64,000 nucleotides of DNA from a bacterium (GTDB taxonomy: Bacteria > Planctomycetota > Planctomycetia > Pirellulales > Pirellulaceae), in assembly GCA_030430075.1 (NCBI GenBank), contig JAUIGN010000008.1, forward strand, positions 124,001 through 188,000, read 5' to 3'. How positions within the stretch are numbered: position 1 is the first letter of the stretch; each line of letters starts with the position of its first letter. The notes below the pieces were generated by a model that saw only the letters and a program-made list of their open reading frames with translations, did not search any database and had not been told where the DNA came from. Below are positions 17,259 to 26,420 of this stretch, one piece after another. The position numbers and the translations under genes are program-made.

Positions 17259-20200
17259 GTGGGCTTGTTGGCACGCTTGTCACGCCTGGGTTGGCAAAAA
17301 AGAAAAGAGCAGCAGTCGCCGAAGCGAAAGGCGGACCGCAGCGCGCAGCGCCGTTGTTTCTTCGAGACGATGGAACCGCGGCGCCTGCTTCATGCGGATC
17401 CGTTGCAGATCGGGGCTACCTACCTGGAAGCGGACATCGGCGGTGATGTGCACGGTGACATCTTCGAGATTACGTTCCAGGGAGGGGCGGATGGTACCGA
17501 GCTGACGCGGCTGGTGATCGATGGCGACCACGGCGCGCCCGGTACGGGTGAAGGGGACATGATTTTCGATACCGAGCTGGGAGGGCTTGGTGCGGACGAG
17601 GCGATTCCGTTTACCGTTCTGGATCTGGCTACCGAGGACGCGGGGGCCCAGGTCACGGCGACCGTTGCGGACGGCGGCCATCAATTGATCCTCGAGTTTG
17701 TCGGATTTCGTGCCGGCGACCACCTGCGGTTCAGCATCGACGTTGACGAAATCGAGGGGTTCGATCCGGCGGAAACCGATCTGCAGTTGATTAATGACGA
17801 GATCGATCCGATTGCTTCCGGTGTCGAATTTCAGGGGTCGATGTTGCGCGCCGAGTTTACCGCGCCGCATTACTTTGGCATCGGCGGCGAGGCAGAGTTT
17901 CGCAATCGCTACGACGCGGCACTCGATGCCAGCGGATTGGACCTGCCCGCGGACAACGCGGACGGACAGAGCGATCGTACCGACGGGGCCTTCTTGTCGC
18001 TGCAGCAAGAACCGATGCCCGTCACCATTTCCGGTACGGTCTACCTGGACCACGATGTGGACCTGGATCAGGATCCGGGAGAGCCGGGGATTTCCGATGT
18101 CGCGCTGGAACTCTGGCGGCAGGCCGATGCCGGGTATGAATCGACCGGATTCACCACACGCACCGACGCCGCGGGTAACTACGAGTTCGGGTTGGATCTG
18201 GATCTCAAGCCGGGGACGTACCAGGTTCGCGAGACCCAGCCGAGCGGCCTGTTCAGTGTGGGCGCGACGGCGGGGTCCGTGGCCGGCCAGCCGACCGGCC
18301 TGGCGGGGGGCGATCCGGACGTCTTGACCAACATTGTCATTCCCCTGGGAAATCAGCACGCGGTGGACATGGACTTTGCCGAGTCGGAACCGTCGTCGAT
18401 CGCCGGCAGCGTCCACTTGTCGGACGAGAACGGCAACTGCTTCGGCAGTTCGGCGTCCCACGAACCGCTTGCCGGGGTCGTGATCCACCTGCTGGACGCG
18501 GACGGCAACCAGGTGGGGCAGACCACCACGAATGCGGACGGAGGCTATCGCTTCGACAACCTGCGTTTCGGCACGTACTCGATTGCTGAGGTTCAGCCGT
18601 CCGGATTCCTTGACGGCGGGCAACATCTGGGTACCGTCGCAGATGCCGTTGTTGGATCGGTCGAGCAGAATGGATTTCGCGGGATTGTGCTGGCCTCGGG
18701 TGAGGCGGCCGTCAATTACGACTTCTGCGAACACCGGCCGGCTTCGCTGGCGGGAAACGTGTTCCATGATTTCAACGACAACGGCGTCCGCGATGCCGGC
18801 GAGGATCCGATCGCCAATGTGAGTGTCGAACTGCGCGACGAAGCAGGGGCCGCACTGGCCTTCGCGCGAACCAGTGCCGACGGCAGCTACCAGTTCCAGA
18901 ACCTGCTGGCCGGGACCTACTCCGTCGTCGAGGTGCAGCCGGCCGGTTGGACGGACGGCCAGGACATCGCCGGTAGCGTGGCGGGCGAGGTCCGCGGCGT
19001 GGCTTCGAATGACCGCATCGAAACCATCGTGCTCAAGCCGGGCGACGCCGGCGTGGGATATGATTTTGGCGAGATTCGCCTGGCCAGCATCAGCGGAGCG
19101 GCGCATACCGATCCCAACGGCAATTGCCTGTTCGATACGGGGGATGCGCCGCTGGCGAACGTGCGAGTTGAGTTGCTCGATGCGGAAGGCCGCGTGGTGG
19201 ATTCGCAGGTGACCGGCGTCGATGGCTCCTACCGCTTTGAAGGCTTGCGGCCAGGCTCTTACTCCGTTCGCGAAGTCCAGCCGGCCGGCTACCTGGAAGG
19301 CGGACAACGGACGGGGACGGTCGACGGCGCACTGATGGGAACCGCAACCCGGAACCTGCTGGCCGGGATCACGGTCATGTCGGGGCAAGCAGGCGTCGAC
19401 TACAACTTTTGCGAACAACTGCCGGCATCTTTGGCGGGATCGGTCTACCACGATCGCAACGACAACGGGGTCTGGGAAGCCGGAGAGCCACCGATTTCCG
19501 ATGTGCTGATCGAATTGCGCGACGCGTCCGGAACGCTCGTCGCCACCACGCGAAACGATGCCCACGGCGACTACGAGTTTTCGCAGTTGGCAGCCGGAAG
19601 CTACTCGGTCGTGCAATCCCAACCCGGCGGATGGGTGGACGGGAAGGACTCGGTAGGAACGGTGGCCGGCCAGACGCGGGGTGAAGTCGGCAACGATCGG
19701 ATCGATCAGATTGTCTTGCAGGCGGGGCAGGCGGGCGTCGACTATGACTTCGGTGAGATTCAACTGGCCTCGATTAGCGGAATCGTTCACACCGACCCGA
19801 ATCAGAACTGCCTGGTGGACGACGGCGACGCGCCGCTGGCCAATGTGCGCATTCAACTGCTGGACCAGGACGGCAAACTGCTGTCCACGCAGTTGACCGG
19901 CAGCGACGGATCGTACCGGTTTGACGGTCTTCGACCGGGAACTTATTCGGTACGCGAACTGCAGCCAGCGGGGTACCTGGAAGGCGGCCAGCGGATGGGC
20001 ACGGTTGCCGGCGTCTCGACCGGCGTCGAGGCCCTGAATACGCTCGGCGGGATCGTCCTCTCGTCCGGCCAGACCGCGGTCGACTACAACTTCTGCGAAC
20101 AATTGCCGGCGTCGCTGTCCGGTTCCGTGTTCCATGACGTCAATGACAACGGACTGACGGATCCCGGTGAAGCACCGATCGCGGACGTTCTCGTGGAACT

Positions 20201-22427
20201 TCGCGATCAGACCGGGTCGGTCGTGGCCACGACCCGCACGGACGCCGAAGGCAGCTACCGTTTTGAGAACCTGCCCGCCGGAACCTACTCGATTGTGCAG
20301 ACACAACCGGCAGGTTGGACGGACGGCCAGGATGCGGCCGGAACCGTCGCCGGCGAGACTCGAGGCACCGTCCACAATGACCGCTTTGCGGGTGTGAGGC
20401 TGCAGCCGGGTGAGTCCGGTGTCGACTTCAACTTCGGCGAGATTCAACTGGCCAGCATCGCCGGGTTTGTGCATACCGACCCGAACCGAAACTGTCTACT
20501 GGACGCCGATGACGCGCCGTTGGCCAACGTCACCGTGGAACTGCTCGACGCCGACGGCAACCTGCTGGCCACGCAGCAAACGGGCTCGGACGGCACCTAC
20601 CGCTTCGACGGGCTCCGCCCCGGAACGTATTCGGTTCGCGAGATCCAGCCAAGCGGATTGTTTCACGGTGGCCAACGGGCCGGCAGCCACGGCGGACAGA
20701 TCCAGCTCGACGACGCGATCAGCCAGATCATGGTGGCTTCGGGTGACGCGGCGGAGAACTACAACTTCTGCGAATCGCCGGCTTCCAGCCTGTCGGGCTA
20801 TGTCTTTCAGGACGGGGCCGCCCTGGAGACCGAAGATGGCGAGGTTCCCGAGAACCTGGCCGAACTGCGGGACGGGATGCGAACCCCTGACGATACGCCC
20901 ATTGCCGGTGTCGTGATCGAGCTTCGCAACGGCCTTTCCGGCGCGGCGATCGATGCCAGTGCGGCCCTGCCGGGCCACTACGAGCCGGGACCGATCCGGG
21001 CGGTGACCGATGCCAACGGTTTCTACGAGTTCACCGGGCTCCGCGGCGGGGCCAATTACGCCGTCTATCAACTCCATCCCAGTGGGTATGTGGACGGGAT
21101 CGATGTCGCGGGAACGACCACCGGGATTCCTTTCAATGTCGGTCAGGTGGTCAATGAGTTTGTCGTTTCGCAATTAACGCAACAGCCAAACAACGACGCC
21201 ATCGTGCGAATCCCCCTGGGTGTCGCCGCCGCGTCTGAGGAGAACAACTTCAGCGAAGTCGTCGTCGTGGCGGCGCCCGACGTGCCGGTGTACAACCCGC
21301 CGCCGGCAACGCCCCCGCCGCCGCTCGCCCCGATCGTCTCGTCGGTCGTGCCGGCCCCCGCACCGGTCCCTGCGGTGATCAACCCCGTGATCCGAAACGT
21401 CCAGGTGAACTACGTCGGAGCCGCTGATTTCAGTGCCCCGTATACGTGGCACCTGAGCGTGATTGACGGCGGCAGGCCGCGGGCCGCGAACTCGGCCACG
21501 ACCTACACCGCCCTGCAATGGAGTTCCAGCCAGTACTACGATGCGAACCGCTGGAGTGCCGGCCACGTCAGCGAAGGCCGCTGGCAGTTGTCCGCCGGCG
21601 AAGCCAACCTCAACCAGGTGCGGAGTGTGCCCAGTTTGGGGATTCGCGGTGGGACACCCATCGTCGGTGACTTCAACGGGGACGGTGTCGACGAGGTGGG
21701 GATTTTCTATCGGGGGGAATGGTTTATCGACCTCAATGGGAACGGCGTCTGGGACGACGAAGACCTCTGGGTCCAACTGGGCGCCGAGACCGACCTGCCG
21801 GTCACGGGTGATTGGAACGGCGATGGAAAGGACGACATTGGCATTTTTGGCCCCGAGTGGGCGGGTGACGAAAACGCGCTTCGCTACGAACCGGGGTTGC
21901 CGGACGTCCAGAACCTGACGCGCGGCAAGCCGAAGAACGTACCTCCGACCGCCTTCAATGCCACCGATGGGCGCCGCCTGATGCAACGGCACGCCGGCGG
22001 GGAAGGTCGTGCCGACGTCATCGACCACGTGATTCGCTTCGGTTCCAACCGCAGCTTCCCGGTGGCCGGCGACTTCAACGGCGACGGGATTCGAAACATT
22101 GGCGTCTTCCGGGACGGACTTTGGTGGTTGGACGTCGACGGCGACGGCCGCTGGTCGGATCGCGACATGCAATTCGAATTCGGCGAGGCGGGAGATCTGC
22201 CGGTCGTCGGTGACCTGGACGGCAATGGCGTCGAGGAAATCGGTGTTTATCGAGGCGGACAGTGGGTGCTCGACAGCAACGGCAACCACGAGCTTGACGC
22301 GCACGACCGGGTCTTCGAGATGGGCGGGGCCGCGGACACGCCCGTGATGGGCGACTGGGACGGCGACGGAATCGATGAACCGGGGGTTTACTCGGATGAG
22401 TCCCCAGCGAACCGTGACGCCGCCTGA
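17259..22427 (+). CDS. Giant SdrD-like repeat surface protein
   Basis: A 1722-residue predicted extracellular protein, GTG start. Residues 35-46 (FFETMEPRRLLH) match the LEPR-XLL-type N-terminal motif of giant planctomycete exoproteins; no classical signal peptide precedes it. Residues 50-250 form a beta-rich domain. From about residue 254 to 1340 come nine SdrD B-like/Cna-B-like domains, of which those at 495, 609, 723, 837, 951 and 1065 start exactly 114 residues apart and alternate between two subtypes: one with HDxNDNG and DFGEI, the other with TDPNxNC and YNFCE carrying two cysteines. A Pro-rich linker (about 1345-1375) is followed by four or five FG-GAP/VCBS-like units (VGDFNGDGVDEVG, VTGDWNGDGKDDIG). 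It is likely a calcium-binding adhesin or matrix component. Its stop lies 6 bases from the convergent next gene. Confidence 0.9.
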   Translation: MGLLARLSRLGWQKRKEQQSPKRKADRSAQRRCFFETMEPRRLLHADPLQIGATYLEADIGGDVHGDIFEITFQGGADGTELTRLVIDGDHGAPGTGEGDMIFDTELGGLGADEAIPFTVLDLATEDAGAQVTATVADGGHQLILEFVGFRAGDHLRFSIDVDEIEGFDPAETDLQLINDEIDPIASGVEFQGSMLRAEFTAPHYFGIGGEAEFRNRYDAALDASGLDLPADNADGQSDRTDGAFLSLQQEPMPVTISGTVYLDHDVDLDQDPGEPGISDVALELWRQADAGYESTGFTTRTDAAGNYEFGLDLDLKPGTYQVRETQPSGLFSVGATAGSVAGQPTGLAGGDPDVLTNIVIPLGNQHAVDMDFAESEPSSIAGSVHLSDENGNCFGSSASHEPLAGVVIHLLDADGNQVGQTTTNADGGYRFDNLRFGTYSIAEVQPSGFLDGGQHLGTVADAVVGSVEQNGFRGIVLASGEAAVNYDFCEHRPASLAGNVFHDFNDNGVRDAGEDPIANVSVELRDEAGAALAFARTSADGSYQFQNLLAGTYSVVEVQPAGWTDGQDIAGSVAGEVRGVASNDRIETIVLKPGDAGVGYDFGEIRLASISGAAHTDPNGNCLFDTGDAPLANVRVELLDAEGRVVDSQVTGVDGSYRFEGLRPGSYSVREVQPAGYLEGGQRTGTVDGALMGTATRNLLAGITVMSGQAGVDYNFCEQLPASLAGSVYHDRNDNGVWEAGEPPISDVLIELRDASGTLVATTRNDAHGDYEFSQLAAGSYSVVQSQPGGWVDGKDSVGTVAGQTRGEVGNDRIDQIVLQAGQAGVDYDFGEIQLASISGIVHTDPNQNCLVDDGDAPLANVRIQLLDQDGKLLSTQLTGSDGSYRFDGLRPGTYSVRELQPAGYLEGGQRMGTVAGVSTGVEALNTLGGIVLSSGQTAVDYNFCEQLPASLSGSVFHDVNDNGLTDPGEAPIADVLVELRDQTGSVVATTRTDAEGSYRFENLPAGTYSIVQTQPAGWTDGQDAAGTVAGETRGTVHNDRFAGVRLQPGESGVDFNFGEIQLASIAGFVHTDPNRNCLLDADDAPLANVTVELLDADGNLLATQQTGSDGTYRFDGLRPGTYSVREIQPSGLFHGGQRAGSHGGQIQLDDAISQIMVASGDAAENYNFCESPASSLSGYVFQDGAALETEDGEVPENLAELRDGMRTPDDTPIAGVVIELRNGLSGAAIDASAALPGHYEPGPIRAVTDANGFYEFTGLRGGANYAVYQLHPSGYVDGIDVAGTTTGIPFNVGQVVNEFVVSQLTQQPNNDAIVRIPLGVAAASEENNFSEVVVVAAPDVPVYNPPPATPPPPLAPIVSSVVPAPAPVPAVINPVIRNVQVNYVGAADFSAPYTWHLSVIDGGRPRAANSATTYTALQWSSSQYYDANRWSAGHVSEGRWQLSAGEANLNQVRSVPSLGIRGGTPIVGDFNGDGVDEVGIFYRGEWFIDLNGNGVWDDEDLWVQLGAETDLPVTGDWNGDGKDDIGIFGPEWAGDENALRYEPGLPDVQNLTRGKPKNVPPTAFNATDGRRLMQRHAGGEGRADVIDHVIRFGSNRSFPVAGDFNGDGIRNIGVFRDGLWWLDVDGDGRWSDRDMQFEFGEAGDLPVVGDLDGNGVEEIGVYRGGQWVLDSNGNHELDAHDRVFEMGGAADTPVMGDWDGDGIDEPGVYSDESPANRDAA
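18741..20780 (+). repeat. Alternating 342-bp coding repeats
   Basis: Domain starts at 18741, 19083, 19425, 19767, 20109 and 20451 are spaced exactly 342 bp; odd and even units resemble each other more than their neighbours, giving a 684-bp super-unit. The final unit is 330 bp. Confidence 0.88.
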
Positions 22428-22433
22428 CGCGGA

Positions 22434-23777
22434 TCAAGCTAACGGATTTGTGATCCCGTGCGGGGCGTCGATCCGCTTCACGCGGCGGCCAACCGTGCCG
22501 GCGGCCAACGTCGTCATGGTCGCCGTTTCCCGCCAGAAGAGCCGAGCCTGGAAAATGGCATAGCCGAGCAACAGCAGCGGAAACACTTGCACCCCATACG
22601 CCTGGGCCAGTAACTGCGAGAGGTGCGGTCCGAAGTACAGCGTCGCCAAGGCGGCTTGCCAGATTCCCGGGTGGCGACGGAGCGGCAGACGGCCTCCCAC
22701 GCGTGCTGTGGGGATCATCAGGATCGCGCCGGCGGCCAGCAGGGTCAGGTCGTAAATTGGCGTGTAGGGATTTGCCAGGGCATTGATCGTGATCAGCAGC
22801 GACAGCGGAAGAAAGGCGTGCGGCGGCGCGGGGGCCCTTCGCCACCGCCAGACGACCGCCGTCGTCGCCAGCAGGCCGAGCCCCAGCGTCAGCAGCCGAG
22901 CGGAACTGCCGACGCCCATCGCCAACCAGGGCGCCAGGCCGTGTACCTTCCAGGGCGGGGTCTCAAGGTTCCAGGGGCGAGACGCCAATTGCAGCGTCAT
23001 TTCCCAATACTCCTGCATACTCTGCCAACCGGCGATCGCCCAGGTCAGCGCCCCGATCAGGCTGACGGCGGGGATCAGGCCGCGCAGGATGCGAGGTTGA
23101 TGCAGGACGCAGCCGGCGACCAGCAGTAAGAGCACGTTGGGTTTGCAGGCCGCCAGGGCCCATACGGCCCCGGACCAGGCAAACTTCTCTCGCTGCATGA
23201 GCACGATCGCGACCGACATAATCAGCAGCGTGAAAAGCGAAGATTGCCCTCCGATCCAGGTCTCCAGGACAACCGGCCAGCCGAGTACGACGAGGCAGCA
23301 GAGGCGTCGATCCGCCCTTGATGTCAGGCCGGTCTCACGGAGCAAGAGCCAGCATCCGGCGACCGCACTGCTGACGCCCAGCGCCAGGAAGGTGATCACG
23401 GCAACTCGATACGGGAATTGGGCCAGAGACGCCATGACGAGTGCTACGATCGGCGGGTAGCGATAGGGCAGGGCGAACCGCGGATCGATGTCGGGAAAGA
23501 GGCGGTGAAGGTGAGCCTGCTGGGCCGCCGGATCGTAGAGTTGTTCGAACTCGCTGTTCCCGACCATCTGGCCGGAGACATAGAACATCGAAAAATCGGC
23601 ACCAAGGGGCGTGCCGCTCTTGTCCAGCAGGTCGTCGTGAGGAAAGAACCAAGCCACCCAGCCGCTCAACAAGGCCGTCAGGATGGCCATTGATAGAAAG
23701 CGAGCGCGGCGCCTGAGGATCTCTGCGGCGGTCCGGCGAGGTCGAACGGTGGTCGAGGGCATCTGGGGAGTGGGCAT
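22434..23777 (-). CDS. GT87/DUF2029-like membrane glycosyltransferase
   Basis: About 447 residues with some ten transmembrane helices. The pattern GADFSMFYVSGQ (acidic residue and Tyr after the first helix), ALPYRYPPIVALVMA and a later NPYTPIYD fit the GT87/DUF2029 family, which uses polyprenyl-phosphate sugars to transfer mannose or related sugars on the outer side of the membrane. Start ATG 23777 is preferred over a GTG at 23816 because the longer form adds nothing family-like; ATG 23762 is also possible. It converges on the surface protein gene with 6 bases between stops. Substrate unknown. Confidence 0.78.
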   Translation of the reverse strand: MPTPQMPSTTVRPRRTAAEILRRRARFLSMAILTALLSGWVAWFFPHDDLLDKSGTPLGADFSMFYVSGQMVGNSEFEQLYDPAAQQAHLHRLFPDIDPRFALPYRYPPIVALVMASLAQFPYRVAVITFLALGVSSAVAGCWLLLRETGLTSRADRRLCCLVVLGWPVVLETWIGGQSSLFTLLIMSVAIVLMQREKFAWSGAVWALAACKPNVLLLLVAGCVLHQPRILRGLIPAVSLIGALTWAIAGWQSMQEYWEMTLQLASRPWNLETPPWKVHGLAPWLAMGVGSSARLLTLGLGLLATTAVVWRWRRAPAPPHAFLPLSLLITINALANPYTPIYDLTLLAAGAILMIPTARVGGRLPLRRHPGIWQAALATLYFGPHLSQLLAQAYGVQVFPLLLLGYAIFQARLFWRETATMTTLAAGTVGRRVKRIDAPHGITNPLA

Positions 23778-24026
23778 CTGCACGCGCGAACTTCGGACCA
23801 ATGCGTAGCCTGCCACGCATCATGCTGGATGAGGAGTCTCATCGCAAAGATAGCTCACGCACGACGGCTGGCGAGCAAAAGGACCGCTCGCTCCCCGGGT
23901 TGGCGGTGGCTCGCTCACGTGCGGGTTGTCGGGATGATGCCGGTGATCGCGACGTGCGGCGACAACTTGCCCGGAGGATTACAGCAGGCCGGCCGGTCGC
24001 GCCGCGTGGCAGGCCGCACCGTTGAT

Positions 24027-24200
24027 TCATTTCGAGCCACGCAATTCGGCGATCTCGGCCCTGGTTGCGGCGATCTCCTTTTCTAACCGCTCGACTTCCC
24101 CCGGCTCGTCATCTTGCTGTTTCGCACCTGCCAGTTGCTGCTGGAGTTTTTGGACCTTCTGATTCGCCTTATCCAGTTTCTTCTTGATCTTCTTATCCAT
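24027..24200 (-). CDS. Small coiled-coil protein
   Basis: A 57-residue highly charged protein, MDKKIKKKLDKANQKVQKLQ onward, with a heptad pattern over most of its length and a mid-chain QQDDEPGE break. GGAG lies 8-9 bases before ATG 24200, so this start is preferred to the longer frame from 24248. Short Lys/Glu-rich coiled-coil proteins of this type recur in planctomycetes; function unknown. Confidence 0.65.
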   Translation of the reverse strand: MDKKIKKKLDKANQKVQKLQQQLAGAKQQDDEPGEVERLEKEIAATRAEIAELRGSK

Positions 24201-24257
24201 GTGCATCTCCGCGGGAGAAATAATCGAGTTGCATGCGCTGCGGCTCAATCGAAAGGC

Positions 24258-24278
24258 GGGTCCGCCTGGCCCGGACCC
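24258..24278 (-). terminator. Hairpin downstream of the four-helix protein gene
   Basis: GGGTCCG and CGGACCC form a 7-bp stem with a CCTGGCC loop, about 80 bases beyond the stop of the gene at 24359. No T-run is seen; weak terminator candidate. Confidence 0.3.
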
Positions 24279-24358
24279 AGTCTACTCAATTTCTTCACAT
24301 TCGTCCCTTGACGACAGGGCCGGCGGGGTGCGTGCATGTCGGACCGCCTGACCTGTTG

Positions 24359-24850
24359 TCAACGGAGCTCAGATACCGCTTGAGGCGGGATGAGATTCGA
24401 GCTCTTAGACGCGTGCTTGGCATTTTTCATGAGGCCGGCCAGGCAGACCACCAAGACGGCCAGGATCAAGTTGACGGTGAGCCAGAAGCGCTCTTTCTGG
24501 CGGAGTTTTTCCGCCAACCCACTCCGGCCCGACAGGGCCGCGGAAAGGAAAAAGACAAGAAATACGAGGATGAATTTGATCCCGAAAGCAGCGTGGTACG
24601 AACTGGGGACATTGAAGTTCTTGACGACCAGGATGAAGTTGATGAGGCCGCTGACAAGCAGCAAACCACTTGAAATCATGACCAGTTTCGACCAGCGGCG
24701 CCGGAACAGGTTGGCAAACTCTGGTGCCGCCTCCGCGGCAATGGCCGGCAGGTAGGCGCATCGCATCAGAATGACGCCCCCGACGAGGATGATGGCACCG
24801 AAAATGTGTGTCCAGCGAAGGACGAGTTCCAAGACTTCCATAACCTGCAT
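24359..24850 (-). CDS. Four-helix membrane protein, CopD-like
   Basis: A 163-residue membrane protein with four helices: LRWTHIFGAIILVGGVIL, LVMISSGLLLVSGLINFIL, FGIKFILVFLVFFLSAAL and WLTVNLILAVLVVCLAGL. The first helix RWTHIFGAIILVGG has the His placed as in CopD/HemJ-like membrane proteins that bind haem or copper; the match is suggestive only. AAGGG with 6-base spacing supports ATG 24850. It precedes the small coiled-coil gene on the same strand with a 158-base gap. Function unknown. Confidence 0.7.
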   Translation of the reverse strand: MQVMEVLELVLRWTHIFGAIILVGGVILMRCAYLPAIAAEAAPEFANLFRRRWSKLVMISSGLLLVSGLINFILVVKNFNVPSSYHAAFGIKFILVFLVFFLSAALSGRSGLAEKLRQKERFWLTVNLILAVLVVCLAGLMKNAKHASKSSNLIPPQAVSELR

Positions 24851-24926
24851 CTTTGACCCTTAGCAATGTGGGGTGGAGCGAGTTCAAGTTGACGCTATCG
24901 ATCGTAGCGCCGCTGGCAACAATTGT

Positions 24927-24960
24927 CTAGCGAGGCAGAGCCTCGGGCTAATCGCGGGCG
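24927..24960 (+). repeat. Family C repeat, 5' fragment
   Basis: CTAGCGAGGCAGAGCCTCGG matches the start of the fuller family C copies at 50.56, 50.68 and 61.81 kb; the rest is diverged. Confidence 0.6.
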
Positions 24961-25091
24961 ACGCCGGATGGCGATGACGCAACAACGAAGCAGTCCAAGT
25001 CGCTGTCTCGCCGTCGCGTGCGGTGGAGTTACCCAAAACGCCGTGGATCCCAACATGCATGTGTTCGCATCCAGCTTGCTCGGCCGGCAAC

Positions 25092-25128
25092 GGAACCGGG
25101 GCGAACGCCCAACGGCTGATGAGTCATC
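25092..25128 (-). repeat. Dispersed repeat family A, copy 3 (inverted)
   Basis: Read on the minus strand it contains GCCGTTGGGCGTTCGCCCCG, one mismatch from the other copies. Confidence 0.75.
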
Positions 25129-25570
25129 TGGTTCGAATTGCTGGCATGCTAGCACGACTGGAGCTCATGCCAATCGCGAGCAAATGCCGGCGATACGTCG
25201 ATCCGCCGCCGCTAGCCGTGATCAGTCGGCTCAACACGAACGATTTCGGCCCCACAGGCGAGCTTGTCGGACGGCGACGCAATCTCCGGCAGCTCAATCC
25301 ACGTTGGTTGTCGTTTGACCGAATCCGATCATGTCCTATAATGATCGCTCGCCAAGACAAGATGTCAGGCCCCCACCACGCCCCAGACGCGGTCTCCTTT
25401 TTTGGCGAGGCACCAGATCCGCTTGAACCGATCATGGTGAGAAGATCATGACAGCGTCTCGATGTTGTCCTTCCCGCAGTTTACCGGTTTCACTCGCGTG
25501 TGAGAGTGATTCGCCGCCGAGCGGTTGTTGTGGTTGGACGGACCACTTGGGAGTGGTCGTCACACATGCC

Positions 25571-25635
25571 GCCAAGATACACCGCCAAGAGACACCGCCA
25601 AGAGACACCGCCAAGAGACACCGCCAAGAGACACC
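25571..25635. repeat. 13-bp tandem repeat, 5 units
   Basis: Five consecutive copies of GCCAAGAGACACC (the first has T for G: GCCAAGATACACC). No spacers, so not a CRISPR array. Confidence 0.9.
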
Positions 25636-25829
25636 GCCTGCCAGGAATCGCAGTCAGGCAATGCAGCCGGCTGGAGGCCTTCATTGTGGCCTGCACGTAA
25701 GGCCTGTGCATGTCTCGCCAGCAACCTGCGGGAGCGTGCCCGTCTTGACGCGCTGCCTAGGTAGTCGTCGTTCTGCCACGTTGGGAAGCTCGGCGGCGTA
25801 ACGTTCGTTTTACACCCATTTCGACCTGC

Positions 25830-26078
25830 ATGGATGGTGATCTATTGAATACGAAAATTAATGAAGCGGTTGTCGATGTCGAGGAAATGGCAGCAGTCCG
25901 TTTGCAGCACAGTCCCTACCGATCAATTCGTCGCATTACGTGCGAGTTCGAGGGTGGCGTGCTGACTCTTCACGGTCGTGTGTCGACGTTTCATTACAAG
26001 CAGTTGGCCCAGGTTGCCGTTGCCGACGTTCCAGGAGTCGTATCGATTCACAACTGCATCGACGTCGAGTCGCCATAG
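25830..26078 (+). CDS. BON-domain-like small protein
   Basis: An 82-residue protein whose C-terminal half GGVLTLHGRVSTFHYKQLAQ and then VADVPGVVSIHNCIDV fits the BON fold (a hydrophobic GxVxLxGxV strand, a helix, then GVxxVxNxIxV). BON domains bind lipid surfaces or serve as small sensory modules. Here the domain stands alone without a signal peptide. ATG 25830 has no obvious Shine-Dalgarno site. It follows a long repeat-rich gap and stands apart from the next gene by 342 bases. Confidence 0.7.
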   Translation: MDGDLLNTKINEAVVDVEEMAAVRLQHSPYRSIRRITCEFEGGVLTLHGRVSTFHYKQLAQVAVADVPGVVSIHNCIDVESP

Positions 26079-26420
26079 GGTTGACGCGAATCGGCTTTTC
26101 CAGGAATCGATCGCAAGCAACTACCGTAGCCCCGCGGTCGGGGCGGGTGAGCAGGTTGTTGGCGGCGTGTTCCTGTGCGGCGTCCGGAAGCATCCCGCGA
26201 TGCACCGCGTGCAATGTGAAAGGATCGTCTTACGAACCCGGGGGGACGGTTCACCAACGGCTCCCGGCAGGCAGCAATCGATGAAGCGCGAACGACAACT
26301 TTCCCCCATTGCGCCTTGTGCCGTATGTCTGTGCCGCATGTCATCGGGCGGCTGCCAGGTGGAACGAGATTGCGTGTGTTGTTCGCGGGCGTTGGTTTAC
26401 AGCAACGACGGCTTGGCCTG
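26079..26420. other. Gap between BON and NUDIX genes
   Basis: A 342-base stretch with no supported gene. An in-frame upstream extension of the NUDIX gene (to 26316) is rejected as unlike the family start. Nothing else is recognised. Confidence 0.45.

Larger units (their letters stand above)
24851..25829. other. Long repeat-rich gap
   Basis: A 979-base gene-free stretch, the longest in the window. It contains a family C fragment (24927), an inverted family A copy (25092) and a 13-bp tandem array (25571-25635). Short frames crossing it are low complexity and share no family features. I see no tRNA or clear RNA gene. Confidence 0.6.

Noticed and set aside
17280..20474. A 1064-residue open frame on the minus strand opposite the giant surface protein
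   Set aside because: It mirrors the repeats of the plus-strand gene, has no domain features and results from high GC with few stops in the complement.
25110..25150. tRNA-like T-loop (GGTTCGAATT)
   Set aside because: No matching acceptor or anticodon stems can be drawn; it is next to a family A repeat.
25571..25635. CRISPR array
   Set aside because: 13-bp units are directly adjacent with no spacers and no cas genes are nearby.
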